Below, one piece after another: positions 7,916 to 16,487 of a stretch of 64,000 nucleotides of DNA. How positions within the stretch are numbered: position 1 is the stretch's first letter; each line of letters opens with the position of its first letter. Under the pieces are notes generated by a model that made no database searches, had not been told where the DNA came from, and was given only the letters and a program-made list of their open reading frames with translations. This DNA comes from Kitasatospora sp. MAA19 (GTDB taxonomy: Bacteria > Actinomycetota > Actinomycetes > Streptomycetales > Streptomycetaceae). The stretch lies in the NCBI RefSeq assembly GCF_029894125.1, contig NZ_JARXYZ010000019.1, forward strand, positions 88,653 through 152,652. Reading direction: 5' to 3'. A program made the translations under genes and the position numbers.

Positions 7916-8854
7916 TTGAACGATATGCCCGCCGGAGAGACCCTCGACTACCGGCTGCTGCTGGACGCCGCCACGGCGGCCGCGCGGGCGACCAGCGGCC
8001 AGGGGCACGTCGCCGACTACATCCCGGCCCTCGCCACGGTGGAACCGGACGCGTTCGGCATGGCGGTGGCCACCGTCGACGGCGAGTTGTACGGAATCGG
8101 GGACTGGGAGCGGCCGTTCTCCGTCCAGAGCGTGTCGAAGCTCTTCACCCTGGCGCTGGCCATGGCCCACGGCGGGGACACCGTCTGGCGCGGGGTGGGG
8201 CGGGAGCCGTCCGGCAACCCCTTCAACTCGCTGGTGCAGCTGGAGAGCGAGCACGGCATCCCGCGCAACCCGTTCATCAACGCCGGCGCCCTCGTGGTCA
8301 CCGACCGCCTGCAGACCATGACGGGCGACGCCGCCGGGGCCGTCCGCGCGTTCCTCCGCCGGGAGTCCGGCAACCCGCTGATCGACACCGATCCGGTCGT
8401 GGCCGCGTCCGAGGCCGACCACGGCCACCGCAACGCCGCCCTGGCCCACTTCATCGCCAGCCACGGCAACCTGGAGAACCCGGTCGAGACCGTCCTCGAC
8501 CACTACTACGCGCACTGCGCGGTGTCCGCCAGCTGCCGGGACCTGGTCCTCGCCGGCTCCTTCCTGGCCCGGTACGGGGTGCGCGCCGACGGCACCCGGC
8601 TGATGTCGCGCAGCGAGGCCAAGCGCGTCAACGCCGTGCTGCTCACCTGCGGCACCTACGACGCGGCGGGCGAGTTCGCCTTCCGGGTCGGGCTGCCGGG
8701 CAAGAGCGGCGTGGGCGGCGGCGTCCTCGCCATACTGCCCGGGCGGGCCGCGGTCTGCGCCTGGGGCCCCCGCCTGGACCAGGCCGGCAACTCGGTCGCG
8801 GCCGTCACCGCCCTGGACACCCTCACCACCCTCTCCGGCTGCTCGATCTTCTGA
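7916..8854 (+). CDS. glsA: Glutaminase A
   Basis: A 312-residue protein matching the serine-dependent beta-lactamase-fold glutaminases, which hydrolyse glutamine to glutamate and ammonia. Visible motifs are FSVQSVSKLFTLALAM (the catalytic S-x-x-K), GREPSGNPFNSL, and RNPFINAGALV, with a conserved C-terminal GKSGVGGGVLAILPG. The start is a TTG, chosen because an excellent GGAGGA site lies seven bases upstream and no other start fits the length. It stands alone between the LysR gene and a small membrane protein. Confidence 0.9.
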   Translation: MNDMPAGETLDYRLLLDAATAAARATSGQGHVADYIPALATVEPDAFGMAVATVDGELYGIGDWERPFSVQSVSKLFTLALAMAHGGDTVWRGVGREPSGNPFNSLVQLESEHGIPRNPFINAGALVVTDRLQTMTGDAAGAVRAFLRRESGNPLIDTDPVVAASEADHGHRNAALAHFIASHGNLENPVETVLDHYYAHCAVSASCRDLVLAGSFLARYGVRADGTRLMSRSEAKRVNAVLLTCGTYDAAGEFAFRVGLPGKSGVGGGVLAILPGRAAVCAWGPRLDQAGNSVAAVTALDTLTTLSGCSIF

Positions 8855-9043
8855 CCCGACGGCTCCGCGCCCGCCGGACGCCGGCAACCGACGACCGGAC
8901 GCCGTCCAACTCGTGGCGCTGATCCGACCGTTGGGCACCGATCGGCGGGCCTGACATGGCATGCTCCAGGCGGGGGCGCCGATCAGGATGATGATCGGCC
9001 GACAAGAGAGACACGACCAAGAGGAAACTGGGGGTCCCGTCCC

Positions 9044-9454
9044 ATGCGAACCGTCCTAGCAAGCTTGTTGGCCCTGGCCGGCGCGGCCGGGCTGGTGCTC
9101 AGCTCGTTTCAGCCCTGGTACGCGAAGAGCGATCCGAGGTCCGTGCCGGTCGCCGACCTGTTCCGGGGCATGTCGCCCACCCGCACCACCTCGACCGGCA
9201 TGTCGATGTTCCTGCTCCTGGCCGTCGCCGCGGCGATCGCGGTCCTGGCGCTGCTGGTGCGGTCCCGCCCGGGCCTGCTCCTGGCCGGCGTGGTCGCGGT
9301 GGTCACCGGCGTGCTCTGGGTCTACCAGAAGGGCCGCGAGCTGTCGCCGCGCTCGCTCGGCATCGGCGACCTGGAGAACGGTTTCTGGAACGCCTGCGGC
9401 GGCGTCCTGGTGATCCTCCTCGCCCTGGCCGTGCTGCCGCCCAAGCGGTCCTGA
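9044..9454 (+). CDS. Small integral membrane protein of unknown function
   Basis: A 136-residue protein with four probable membrane helices: residues 2-22 (TVLASLLALAGAAGLVLSSF), about 50-70, about 75-92 and a last helix (ACGGVLVILLALAVLPP) ending in KRS. An extracytoplasmic loop with FQPWYAKSDP follows the first helix; the FxPWY motif is common in unassigned actinomycete membrane proteins. No enzyme motif is visible. It is followed by a strong palindromic terminator. Confidence 0.65.
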   Translation: MRTVLASLLALAGAAGLVLSSFQPWYAKSDPRSVPVADLFRGMSPTRTTSTGMSMFLLLAVAAAIAVLALLVRSRPGLLLAGVVAVVTGVLWVYQKGRELSPRSLGIGDLENGFWNACGGVLVILLALAVLPPKRS

Positions 9455-9460
9455 GCACGC

Positions 9461-9496
9461 GTCCGGCCCCGCGCTGTCGACAGCGCGGGGCCGGAC
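9461..9496. terminator. Long palindromic terminator between convergent genes
   Basis: A perfect 36-bp palindrome (18-bp arms, GTCCGGCCCCGCGCTGTC and complement). It can fold on either strand and separates the small membrane protein gene from the convergent helicase gene. Confidence 0.8.
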
Positions 9497-9527
9497 CGGG
9501 CCAAGACGCCTCCGCCGAGCCGCCCGA

Positions 9528-10967
9528 TCAGCTCCGGCCGGCGGACCGCGCCGGGCGCGGGTGGCGGGCACCGGAGGCGGCGGCGGGCCGGCGGCGGCCG
9601 CCGGCAGCGGAGTTGGGGCGGCGGCGGGGGCGCTCGATGACGGGGTCGGGGATCGAGACCGGGATGCCGGTGGGCACGCGGGCGCCCGTGAGCCGGGCGA
9701 GTTCGTCGTCGCCGGAGTGGATCCGGGTGGCGGTGGGGGCGAGGCCCGCGGTGGCCGCCAGACGGGCCATCTGGCGGCGCTGGCTGGGCAGCACGAGGGT
9801 GACGACGGTCCCGGACTCGCCGGCCCGGGCGGTGCGGCCGCCGCGGTGCAGGTAATCCTTGTGGTCGATCGGCGGATCCAGGTTGACGACCAGGTCGAGG
9901 CCGTCGATGTGGATGCCCCGGGCGGCGACGTTGGTCGCGATGAGCGCGGTGACCTCACCGGTGCGGAACTGCTCCAGGGTGCGGGTGCGCTGGGGCTGGG
10001 ACTTGCCGCCGTGCAGGGCGGCCGCCTTCACCCCGTTCGCGAGCAGGGCCTCGACCAGCCCGTCCGCCCGGTCCCGGGTGTCGGTGAACATGATCACCCC
10101 GCCGTCGCGGGCGGCGATCCGGGCGATCACCTCGTTCTTGTCGTAGTTCTGCACATGCAGCACGTGGTGCTCCATGGTGGTGACCGCGACGGCCGACGGA
10201 TCCACCGAGTGGGTGACCGGGTCCTTGAGGAAGCGGTGCACCAGCCGGTCGACGTTGCGGTCCAGGGTCGCGGAGAAGAGCAGCGTCTGGCAGTCGGCGG
10301 AGACCTGGTCGAGCAGTTCGGTGACCTGCGGCAGGAAGCCCAGGTCCGCCATCTGGTCGGCCTCGTCCAGGACCGCGACACTGACGTCGTCCAGTCGGCA
10401 GTGGCCGCGCTGGATCAGGTCCTTCAACCGGCCGGGGGTGGCCACCACGACCTCGGCGCCCCGGTTCAGCACCTGGCCCTGGCGGCCGATCGACACGCCG
10501 CCCACCACGGTCGCCATCCGCAGCCGTACGGCGTGCGCGTAGGGGGTGAGCGCCTCGGTGACCTGCTGCGCGAGCTCCCGGGTGGGGACCAGCACCAGGG
10601 CCAGCGGGCTGCCCGGGGCGGCCTTGCCACCCGCGGTACGGGCGGCGGTACGGGCCAGGACTGCCAGGCCGAAGGCGATGGTCTTGCCGGAGCCGGTCCG
10701 GCCCCGGCCGAGCACGTCACGGCCGGCGAGCGAGTTCGGCAGCGTGGTGGCCTGGATGGGGAACGGCGAGGTGACGCCCTGGCGGGCCAGCACCCTCAAC
10801 AGGGCCACGGGCATGTCCAGTTCGTCGAACGACTCGACGGCGGGCAGGGCCGGGGTGGAGCTGACCGGGAGTTCGAACTCCCGCTGGGCGGGGCGCGCCT
10901 GACCCCTGCCGGAAGCGGCGGATCGGCGGGGGGAGGTGCGGTGCGAGGGACGATTGGGGCGGTTCAT
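9528..10967 (-). CDS. DEAD-box RNA helicase
   Basis: A 479-residue ATP-dependent RNA helicase of the RhlE/DeaD type. In order: an Arg/Pro-rich N-terminal tail, the Q motif (FDELDMPVALLRVLARQG, FPIQ), motif I GRGRTGSGKT, motif II LDEAD, motif III SAT, and in the second RecA domain RGIHIDGLDLV and HRGGRTARAG; an Arg-rich C-terminal tail follows. ATG 10967 is preceded by AGGAAGG. The gene lies just downstream of, and in the same direction as, a cold-shock protein gene; the pairing fits RNA unfolding at low temperature, although a 340-base gap means separate promoters are likely. Confidence 0.9.
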   Translation of the reverse strand: MNRPNRPSHRTSPRRSAASGRGQARPAQREFELPVSSTPALPAVESFDELDMPVALLRVLARQGVTSPFPIQATTLPNSLAGRDVLGRGRTGSGKTIAFGLAVLARTAARTAGGKAAPGSPLALVLVPTRELAQQVTEALTPYAHAVRLRMATVVGGVSIGRQGQVLNRGAEVVVATPGRLKDLIQRGHCRLDDVSVAVLDEADQMADLGFLPQVTELLDQVSADCQTLLFSATLDRNVDRLVHRFLKDPVTHSVDPSAVAVTTMEHHVLHVQNYDKNEVIARIAARDGGVIMFTDTRDRADGLVEALLANGVKAAALHGGKSQPQRTRTLEQFRTGEVTALIATNVAARGIHIDGLDLVVNLDPPIDHKDYLHRGGRTARAGESGTVVTLVLPSQRRQMARLAATAGLAPTATRIHSGDDELARLTGARVPTGIPVSIPDPVIERPRRRPNSAAGGRRRPAAASGARHPRPARSAGRS

Positions 10968-11310
10968 ACGGAACCTTCCTCGAGACGGCACGTCGCGAGG
11001 GAGGCTCCACTGCGCGGACGCGCGGAGATCGCAAGAAACGGGCCGGAGAATGTGCCGGGCGGGGCTCGGGCGGTGCGGCCGGGCGGGGCCTGGACGGCGC
11101 AGCCGCCCGATGGGCGGGCACCGGTCCACAGGCGGCGCAGTGCGGCTCACACGGAAACGGCGGCCGGCGGCGGACCGCGGGGCCGGAGCCACCGGAGCGG
11201 CCTGGGGCCGCCGGAGGCGGGGGTGGGGTGGTACGGCCGAAAGGCCCGCACCGGGCGTGTGCGCGGTGCGGGCCCCTCGCTGCCATGGCGAGTGCCGTGG
11301 CATAGACCTA

Positions 11311-11514
11311 CTACAGCGGGCGAATGTTCTCCGCCTGCGGGCCCTTCTGGCCCTGCGTGACGTCGAACTCGACCTTCTGGCCCTCGAGCAGCTCGCGGAA
11401 ACCGCTGGCGTTGATGTTCGAGTAGTGGGCGAAGACGTCAGCGCCGCCGTCCTCCTGCTCGATGAAGCCGAAGCCCTTTTCCGCGTTGAACCACTTCACG
11501 GTACCAGTAGCCAT
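11311..11514 (-). CDS. Cold-shock protein (CspA family)
   Basis: A 67-residue OB-fold single-stranded nucleic-acid-binding protein. RNP1 (KGFGFIEQ) and RNP2 (VFAHYS) are intact, and length and ends (MATGTVKWFNAEKG to ENIRPL) match actinomycete CspA/ScoF proteins, which act as RNA chaperones. The start has AAGGAGA followed by a run of seven T. The leader is long and structured (see separate entries), consistent with post-transcriptional control by temperature as in other csp genes. Confidence 0.95.
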   Translation of the reverse strand: MATGTVKWFNAEKGFGFIEQEDGGADVFAHYSNINASGFRELLEGQKVEFDVTQGQKGPQAENIRPL

Positions 11515-11540
11515 AAAAAAATCTCCTTCGAGAGACTGTA

Positions 11541-11565
11541 CGAGGTCCGCACCATGCGGACTTCG
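11541..11565 (-). promoter_or_regulatory. Leader hairpin close to the cold-shock gene start
   Basis: An 11-bp stem with a 3-base loop (CGAGGTCCGCA / TGCGGACTTCG, one G-T pair) sits about 25-50 bases upstream of the ATG, just before the AAGGAGA site. In the RNA it could influence ribosome access. Role inferred from its place only. Confidence 0.45.
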
Positions 11566-11601
11566 AGTCGCCGCGATGAGCACCCGCCGGGGAAAAGCCG
11601 G

Positions 11602-11639
11602 AAAACAAAAAATGCGCCTGCAATACATCAGCAGGCGCA
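11602..11639 (-). terminator. Intrinsic-terminator-like hairpin inside the cold-shock leader
   Basis: On the minus strand a 9-bp stem (TGCGCCTGC / GCAGGCGCA, 9-base loop) is followed at once by ATTTTTTGTTTT. This is a textbook U-tract terminator, rare in such GC-rich genomes, about 90-125 bases upstream of the csp start codon and in the same direction. It is either an attenuator in the csp leader or the end of a short independent RNA. Confidence 0.6.
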
Positions 11640-11951
11640 CACAAAGTTCATGGGAACCACTACTGCAACTAAATCGACTGTAGCAGGCCCGGGCTCCCCG
11701 CGGTGGATATTCCGCATCAGGTTTCCAGGACCCCACCCCCACGGGTGGCGCCGCCCCGCCGGAGCGGTCGGCAACGGGCGGCGGCCCCAGGGCAGTTGGC
11801 GCGACCGCGGCAGGCGCGGGCCGGGCGGAGAATTTTTCCGGCCGGGTGGGCCACCCGGGCGCGGGCCGGTTGGCGGTGCGCCGCCACCCCGGCGGGCTTC
11901 CGGCGCTCCGGAAGGGTCCGCTCCACGGTTTTTCGGAGCATACTGATCGGG

Positions 11952-12179
11952 ATGACGAAATCACCGGCAGTCCGGCGCCACCTGCCCACCAGTCCCTTCA
12001 AAGCCCCGGTCGACGTGCCGCGCAAACGGTTCGCCGTGGGCGACCGGGTCACCCACGACAAGCACGGCCTCGGCCGGGTCGTCGACGTCGAGGACGGCAG
12101 CGACATCGCGGTCCTCGTCGACTTCGGCTCCCGGCAGGAGCGGCTCATCCCGCCCTACGCCGAGATGTGGAAGCTCTGA
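11952..12179 (+). CDS. Small conserved protein with an SH3/CarD-like core, function unknown
   Basis: A 75-residue protein. After a basic N-terminus the core FAVGDRVTHDKHGLGRVVDV, then VLVDFGSRQERLIPPYAEMW resembles the beta-barrel of CarD/TRCF-interaction or KOW-like domains (GDxVxHxxHGxGxV). Such barrels bind RNA polymerase or nucleic acids, but this protein lacks the helical part of CarD. The start is set by the beginning of the conserved segment; no strong ribosome site is seen. Confidence 0.6.
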   Translation: MTKSPAVRRHLPTSPFKAPVDVPRKRFAVGDRVTHDKHGLGRVVDVEDGSDIAVLVDFGSRQERLIPPYAEMWKL

Positions 12180-12231
12180 CCCGGGGTTCCCCCCGGGACA
12201 CCAGGGCCCGGGCCCCGGCACCAGGCGCCGG

Positions 12232-12255
12232 CCGTGCGCGCGACCATGCGCACGG
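12232..12255 (+). terminator. Hairpin after the small CarD-like gene
   Basis: An 8-bp stem (CCGTGCGC / GCGCACGG) with an 8-base loop, flanked by a second imperfect GGCGCC pairing, about 55 bases after the stop. Confidence 0.45.
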
Positions 12256-12364
12256 TCTGCGCCGGACGTCCGACGCGGCGTCGGGCGGACGCCCGGCGGA
12301 GGTCCAGCGGACCGTACCGTACGCGCGGCCCCCGAAGCCGCCGGTGGCGCAATAGTCTGGGGGC

Positions 12365-12727
12365 ATGTCGAACTCTGATGAGCTCCTCGTTGACATCGCC
12401 GCCATGGTGGAGTCCGAGCACAGCAACCAGATGTCCTTGACCGTGGTGGTACCCGGAGCGGTCATCACCGGCAGGCTCGCGCCGATGGCCCTCTGGTTCG
12501 AGCGGGTGTCGGAAGTCCTGCACACCTCGCAGCACTTGAAGCCCTTCGCCGCCCTCTTCGCCCCGTCCTCCGCCGTGGCACCCACCCGGCCCACGCACCT
12601 GCACCTCCACCGGGCGAGGATCCTGCAGGGCGACTTCGGGCTTCCCCACACCGGCGGCATGTACCGCATCGCCATCGGCGACGTGAGCAGTTGGACGGTG
12701 GGCGACCTCAGCTACTCCGACGCGTGA
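12365..12727 (+). CDS. Unassigned 120-residue protein
   Basis: A 120-residue protein starting MSNSDELLVDIAAMVESEHS. The middle reads MSLTVVVPGAVITGRLAPMALWFERV, a beta-hairpin followed by a helix, which weakly recalls the gas-vesicle accessory GvpU-like group; no gvp genes are in the window. A histidine-rich strand (THLHLHRARI) follows. No signal peptide or membrane helix. Codon use is like its neighbours. I do not assign a function. It ends just before a very strong shared terminator. Confidence 0.6.
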   Translation: MSNSDELLVDIAAMVESEHSNQMSLTVVVPGAVITGRLAPMALWFERVSEVLHTSQHLKPFAALFAPSSAVAPTRPTHLHLHRARILQGDFGLPHTGGMYRIAIGDVSSWTVGDLSYSDA

Positions 12728-12734
12728 CGAAACG

Positions 12735-12780
12735 CCTGCCGTGCCCGCCCGGGGCCGAGTTCCCGGGCGGGCACGGCAGG
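12735..12780. terminator. Strong bidirectional terminator
   Basis: A perfect 19-bp stem (CCTGCCGTGCCCGCCCGGG and complement) with an 8-base loop between the convergent 12365 gene and the TetR gene. Confidence 0.85.
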
Positions 12781-12794
12781 CCCGCGTCGTGCCG

Positions 12795-13457
12795 TCAGCG
12801 ACCGGTGAGGGAGCGGGCCTCGGCGGCGTAGAGCTCGGCGGGATCGAGCCCCATGCCGGTGAAGTGGCCCGCGAGTTCGAGCGAGAGCACGCCGTGCAGG
12901 CGGGTCCAGAAGGCGAGGGCCAGGCGGAGTGCCGACGGCGGGGCCGGGTGCTGTCCGGCCCAGGCCCGGTGTTCGGCGAGGTGGGCGTCGAGCGGGGACG
13001 GCGGCGCGCCGGGTGACTCGTCGGCCGGCTCCTCGGCGGCGCAGGCGTCGAGGATGACGGCCATGATCTCGCCGGAGATCCGGGTGGTCTCCTGGGGCGC
13101 GTGGTAGCCGGGCACCGGGGTCCCGTAGACGAGGAAGTAGCGCTGGGGGTCGTCCAGGGCCCACCGGCGCAGGGTGTCCACCAGTCCGGCCAGGTCGGTG
13201 CCGGCCGCGGCGCGGGCCCGGAAGGTGTCGGCGAGGCTGCGGTAGGCGTCCGTGACGAGCTCGGTGATCAGCTCGTCGCGACTGGCGAAGTACCGGTAGA
13301 GGGCCGGGCCGCTCAGGCCCATCTGTTTGGCGATGGCGTTGAGGGACAGGGCCGAGGCCCCCGCCGTGGCGATCTGCTCCCAGGCGTGCTTCCTGACCTC
13401 TTCCCGCACCTGGGCGCGGTAGCGCTCCCGGGGAGTCCTCGCGTCCGACGCGGCCAC
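12795..13457 (-). CDS. TetR-family repressor
   Basis: A 220-residue regulator. The N-terminal HTH is clear (WEQIATAGASALSLNAIAKQ, MGLSGPALYRYFASRDELIT) and a C-terminal ligand-binding domain of the WHG type follows (FWTRLHGVLSLELAGHF). GTG start with GGAGG five bases upstream. It is divergent from the quinone-oxidoreductase-like gene, and the shared 133-bp region contains a spaced inverted repeat over a good promoter, so it most likely represses that gene and itself. Confidence 0.85.
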   Translation of the reverse strand: MAASDARTPRERYRAQVREEVRKHAWEQIATAGASALSLNAIAKQMGLSGPALYRYFASRDELITELVTDAYRSLADTFRARAAAGTDLAGLVDTLRRWALDDPQRYFLVYGTPVPGYHAPQETTRISGEIMAVILDACAAEEPADESPGAPPSPLDAHLAEHRAWAGQHPAPPSALRLALAFWTRLHGVLSLELAGHFTGMGLDPAELYAAEARSLTGR

Positions 13458-13496
13458 GCCCGCCTCCAGCCCTCACGACTACACCATCAACGTCTC

Positions 13497-13556
13497 GTTA
13501 GAGGTTATCACTCTCCCTCTTGACCCTCACTCGCCCTGACGGTTATAACTTCTAAC
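13497..13556. promoter_or_regulatory. Candidate TetR operator half-sites
   Basis: GTTAGAGGTTAT (13497-13508) and ATAACTTCTAAC (13545-13556) are inverted copies with one mismatch, 36 bases apart. The right copy overlaps the probable -10 box of the oxidoreductase gene and contains the self-complementary GTTATAAC. These AT-rich elements stand out from the surrounding GC-rich DNA. Confidence 0.6.
13520..13549 (+). promoter_or_regulatory. Promoter of the oxidoreductase gene
   Basis: TTGACC (13520-13525) and TATAAC (13544-13549) are separated by 18 bases, close to the vegetative sigma consensus. The -10 lies inside the right half of the inverted repeat, the arrangement expected for TetR repression. 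The ATG is at 13591 with GGAG upstream. Confidence 0.65.
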
Positions 13557-13590
13557 TGAAGCGACACCATCTACGGAAAAGGAGCGCGTC

Positions 13591-14622
13591 ATGGACAGCG
13601 CACGCCTGGTCGAGGTCGTCCTGCCCGGCATCGTGACCCCGGAGGGCCTGGAGATCCGCCACGGAGCCGTGCCGACGGCCGGCCGGGGGCAGCTCGTGAT
13701 CGCCATGGAGGCGAGCGGCGTCTCGTTCGCCGAGCAGCAGATGCGCCGCGGGCGGTACTACGACCAGCCGCCGTTCCCGTTCGTTCCCGGCTACGACCTG
13801 GTGGGCCGGGTGCTGGCCACCGGCGAGGGCGTCGACCCGGGTCTGGTCGGGCAGCGGGTGGCAGCGCTGGTGAAGGTCGGCGGGTGGGCCAGCCACGTCC
13901 TGGTCGACGCCGAGGACGCCGTGCCCGTCCCGGACGGCCTCACCGCCGAAGCGGCGGAGACCGTGGTGGTCAACGGCATCACGGCCTGGCAGATGCTGCA
14001 CGGCCGGGCCCGGGTCCGCGCCGGGCAGCGCATCCTGGTGCACGGCGCGAGTGGCGGGGTGGGATCCGTCCTGGTCCAGCTGGCGCGGGCGGCCGGCGTG
14101 CAGGTGATCGGCACGGCGTCCGCCCGGCACCACGAGGCCCTGCGGGAGCTCGGCGTGGTCCCGGTCGACTACCGCACCGCGGACGTGGCGGCCCGGGTCC
14201 GGGAGCTGGCGCCCGGCGGGGTGGACGCCGTCTTCGACCACGTCGGCGGGCGCAGCGTGATCGACTCCTGGCACCTGCTCGCCCCCGGCGGCACGCTCGT
14301 CGCCTACGGCAGCGCGTCCACCCGCGACGACGACGGCTCCAAGCAGTGGCCCGTGCTGAAGATCCTCGCCCGCACCTGGCTCTGGAACACCCTGCCGAAC
14401 GGCCGCCGCGCCTGCTTCTACAACATCTGGGCCGGCCGCGCCCTCGGCCGGGACCGGTTCCGCGCGCGCCTGCGCTCCGACCTCACCCAGGTGTTCGCCG
14501 CCGTCGACCGCGGCGACGTCACCGCCCGCATCGCCGCCCGGATCCCGCTCGCCCGGGCCGCCGAGGCCCTGCGGCTGGCGGAGTCCGGCACCGTCAGCGG
14601 CAAGATCGTCCTGACGCCCTGA
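13591..14622 (+). CDS. Quinone-oxidoreductase-like (MDR superfamily) NADPH dehydrogenase
   Basis: A 343-residue medium-chain dehydrogenase/reductase. The N-terminal GroES-like part contains FVPGYDLVGRVLATGEGVDP; the Rossmann part carries HGASGGVGSVLVQLARAAGV, the nucleotide-binding A-x-G-G-V-G loop, then FDHVGG and LLAPGGTLVAYG. Cysteine zinc ligands are lacking, which places it with the zinc-free quinone oxidoreductases that reduce enones or quinones. Control by the divergent TetR suggests it is induced by a toxic carbonyl or quinone compound. Confidence 0.85.
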   Translation: MDSARLVEVVLPGIVTPEGLEIRHGAVPTAGRGQLVIAMEASGVSFAEQQMRRGRYYDQPPFPFVPGYDLVGRVLATGEGVDPGLVGQRVAALVKVGGWASHVLVDAEDAVPVPDGLTAEAAETVVVNGITAWQMLHGRARVRAGQRILVHGASGGVGSVLVQLARAAGVQVIGTASARHHEALRELGVVPVDYRTADVAARVRELAPGGVDAVFDHVGGRSVIDSWHLLAPGGTLVAYGSASTRDDDGSKQWPVLKILARTWLWNTLPNGRRACFYNIWAGRALGRDRFRARLRSDLTQVFAAVDRGDVTARIAARIPLARAAEALRLAESGTVSGKIVLTP

Positions 14623-15005
14623 CGCCGGGGCGCGGGCCCGGAGCGGGACGCGGGCGCCGCGGCCCCGATTGTGACGCCGGCCACACGATCGGGGCGCCCG
14701 GGGGCCCTCGGGTGAGAAGGGTCACGCCCGGCGGGCGGACGGGCACCCGGGCGGCGACAGGGCCCGGCAGGACTGGGCGGGCGGGGTGGCGACACGGTCC
14801 GAGGGCCTGTCCGCTTCGGGACCTTGGTCGTGAATCCGACCGACCTTCGGCCCGGTGGCGGCCCACGCGTACCGGGCAACCGTGGACGGTCGCCCGGTGT
14901 GACCGGGTGATGGCGTCGTCCCACGGACGGCGCCTTCCCTGCCGTCTACCCGGCGCACGGTGAGCGGGTCCTCCCGCCGCCGTACGCTCCGGAGGACCCC
15001 AGCAC
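14623..15005. other. Intergenic region with one structured terminator
   Basis: A hairpin at 14663-14694 (CCCCGAT / ATCGGGG, with inner TGTG/CACA pairing) probably ends the oxidoreductase transcript. The remaining 300 bases have no supported gene; the MFS start at 15006 has GGAGG at 14990-14994. No clear promoter boxes were picked out. Confidence 0.45.
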
Positions 15006-16388
15006 ATGTCCCAGACCATCGACAACGCCCCGTATACCGCCTTCCACCGCAGACTGGCCCTGGCCTGTTCCGGTGGGCCGCTGCTCGACGGCTACATCCT
15101 GAGCATCGTCGGCGTCGCCCTGATCGGGATGCGCCCGGACCTCGGCCTGTCCACCGCGGAGGTCAGCCTGATCGGCGCCGCCGCCCTGGTGGGCATGTTC
15201 GTCGGCGGCGCGCTCTTCGGCGTGCTGACCGACCGGATCGGCCGGGAGGTGATGTACACCGCCGACCTGCTCGTGATGGTCGCCTGCTCGGTGCTCTCCT
15301 TCTGGGTCGACACGGTGTGGGCGATCGCCGTGCTGCGCTTCGTGCTCGGCATGGCCGTGGCCGCCGACTACCCGATCGCCACGTCCCTGCTCGCCGAGTG
15401 GCTGCCCGCCAAGCAGCGCGGGCGGCTGCTCGGCCAGCAGATCGTCGCCTGGTACGCCGGCTCCGTGCTCGCCTACGTGGTGGGCTACGCGTTCCTGGAG
15501 CTGGCCGGGCCCGGCAGCTGGCGGTGGATGCTCGCGAGTTCCACGGTGCTGTGCGTGGTCTTCCTGGTGATCCGCCGCGGCTCGCCGGAGTCCCCGCGCT
15601 GGCTGGCCGCCAACGGACGGGTCGGCGACGCGGTGCGCGTGGTCGAGAAGCACCTCGGCGTGCGGGTGGACGGCCGCGAGCTGATGCCCGACCCGGCCGA
15701 GCGCGGCCGCCCCGGCGGGCTGCGCCTGCTGATGACCCAGCCCTACCGGCGCCGCACCCTGTTCTGCGGCCTGTTCTTCCTCTGCCAGGTCGGCCCGCTG
15801 TTCGCGATGCTGACCTTCGGCCCGCAGATCCTCTCCTCCTTCGGCATGCCGGGCGGCACCGTGCTGGAGACCCTGGGCACCGGGCTGATCAGCCTCGTCT
15901 TCCTGCTCGGCTGCTACCCGGCCCTGCGCCTGATCGACACCCGCGGCCGACGCCCCGTCATCATCTGGTCCTTCGCCCTGATGGCCGTCCCGCTGGCGCT
16001 GCTGGGCGTGTGGCCCACCGCCCCGGCCGCCGTCGCCCTGACCGCGCTGTGCGCGTACGCCTTCCTGTGCGGCGGGCCCAACGTCCTCGACTGGACCTAC
16101 CCCAACGAGCTCTTCCCCACCGAGATCCGGGCGACCGCGGTGGGGGTGGCGACCTCGGTGAGCCGGATCGGCGCGGCCGTCGGCACCTATCTGCTGCCGC
16201 TCTCCCTGACCGGGCTCGGCACCGGCCCCACCATGCTCATCGCCGCCGGCACCACCCTGGTCGGCCTGCTGGTGTGCGTGCTGTGGGCCGAGGAGACCCG
16301 GGGCACCGCCCTGGGCGCCGCCCCGGCCGCCGCCCGCCCGACCGGGCGCACCGTCCCGGCCCAGCGCGTCCCGCAGACGGCGCGCTGA
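15006..16388 (+). CDS. MFS transporter (sugar/metabolite:H+ symporter type)
   Basis: A 460-residue permease with 12 probable membrane helices in two bundles. The loop between helices 2 and 3 has the MFS signature GVLTDRIGREVMY; the corresponding C-half loop is DTRGRRPVI, and ESPRWLAANGR precedes the central loop, all typical of the sugar-porter/aromatic-acid symporter clade. A C-terminal cytosolic tail is alanine/proline rich. The substrate cannot be named. It is a single-gene unit ending at a strong convergent terminator. Confidence 0.85.
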   Translation: MSQTIDNAPYTAFHRRLALACSGGPLLDGYILSIVGVALIGMRPDLGLSTAEVSLIGAAALVGMFVGGALFGVLTDRIGREVMYTADLLVMVACSVLSFWVDTVWAIAVLRFVLGMAVAADYPIATSLLAEWLPAKQRGRLLGQQIVAWYAGSVLAYVVGYAFLELAGPGSWRWMLASSTVLCVVFLVIRRGSPESPRWLAANGRVGDAVRVVEKHLGVRVDGRELMPDPAERGRPGGLRLLMTQPYRRRTLFCGLFFLCQVGPLFAMLTFGPQILSSFGMPGGTVLETLGTGLISLVFLLGCYPALRLIDTRGRRPVIIWSFALMAVPLALLGVWPTAPAAVALTALCAYAFLCGGPNVLDWTYPNELFPTEIRATAVGVATSVSRIGAAVGTYLLPLSLTGLGTGPTMLIAAGTTLVGLLVCVLWAEETRGTALGAAPAAARPTGRTVPAQRVPQTAR

Positions 16389-16406
16389 CGGCCGCCACGT
16401 GACGCA

Positions 16407-16441
16407 GGCGGCGCCGCCCGGACCTCCCGGGCGGCGCCGCC
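16407..16441. terminator. Bidirectional terminator between MFS gene and glmS
   Basis: A perfect 15-bp stem (GGCGGCGCCGCCCGG and complement) with a 5-base loop. Confidence 0.8.
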
Positions 16442-16487
16442 GCGGCTTTGCGGCGGGCGGCTTAGACCCACCATGTGCCGGTCAGTC

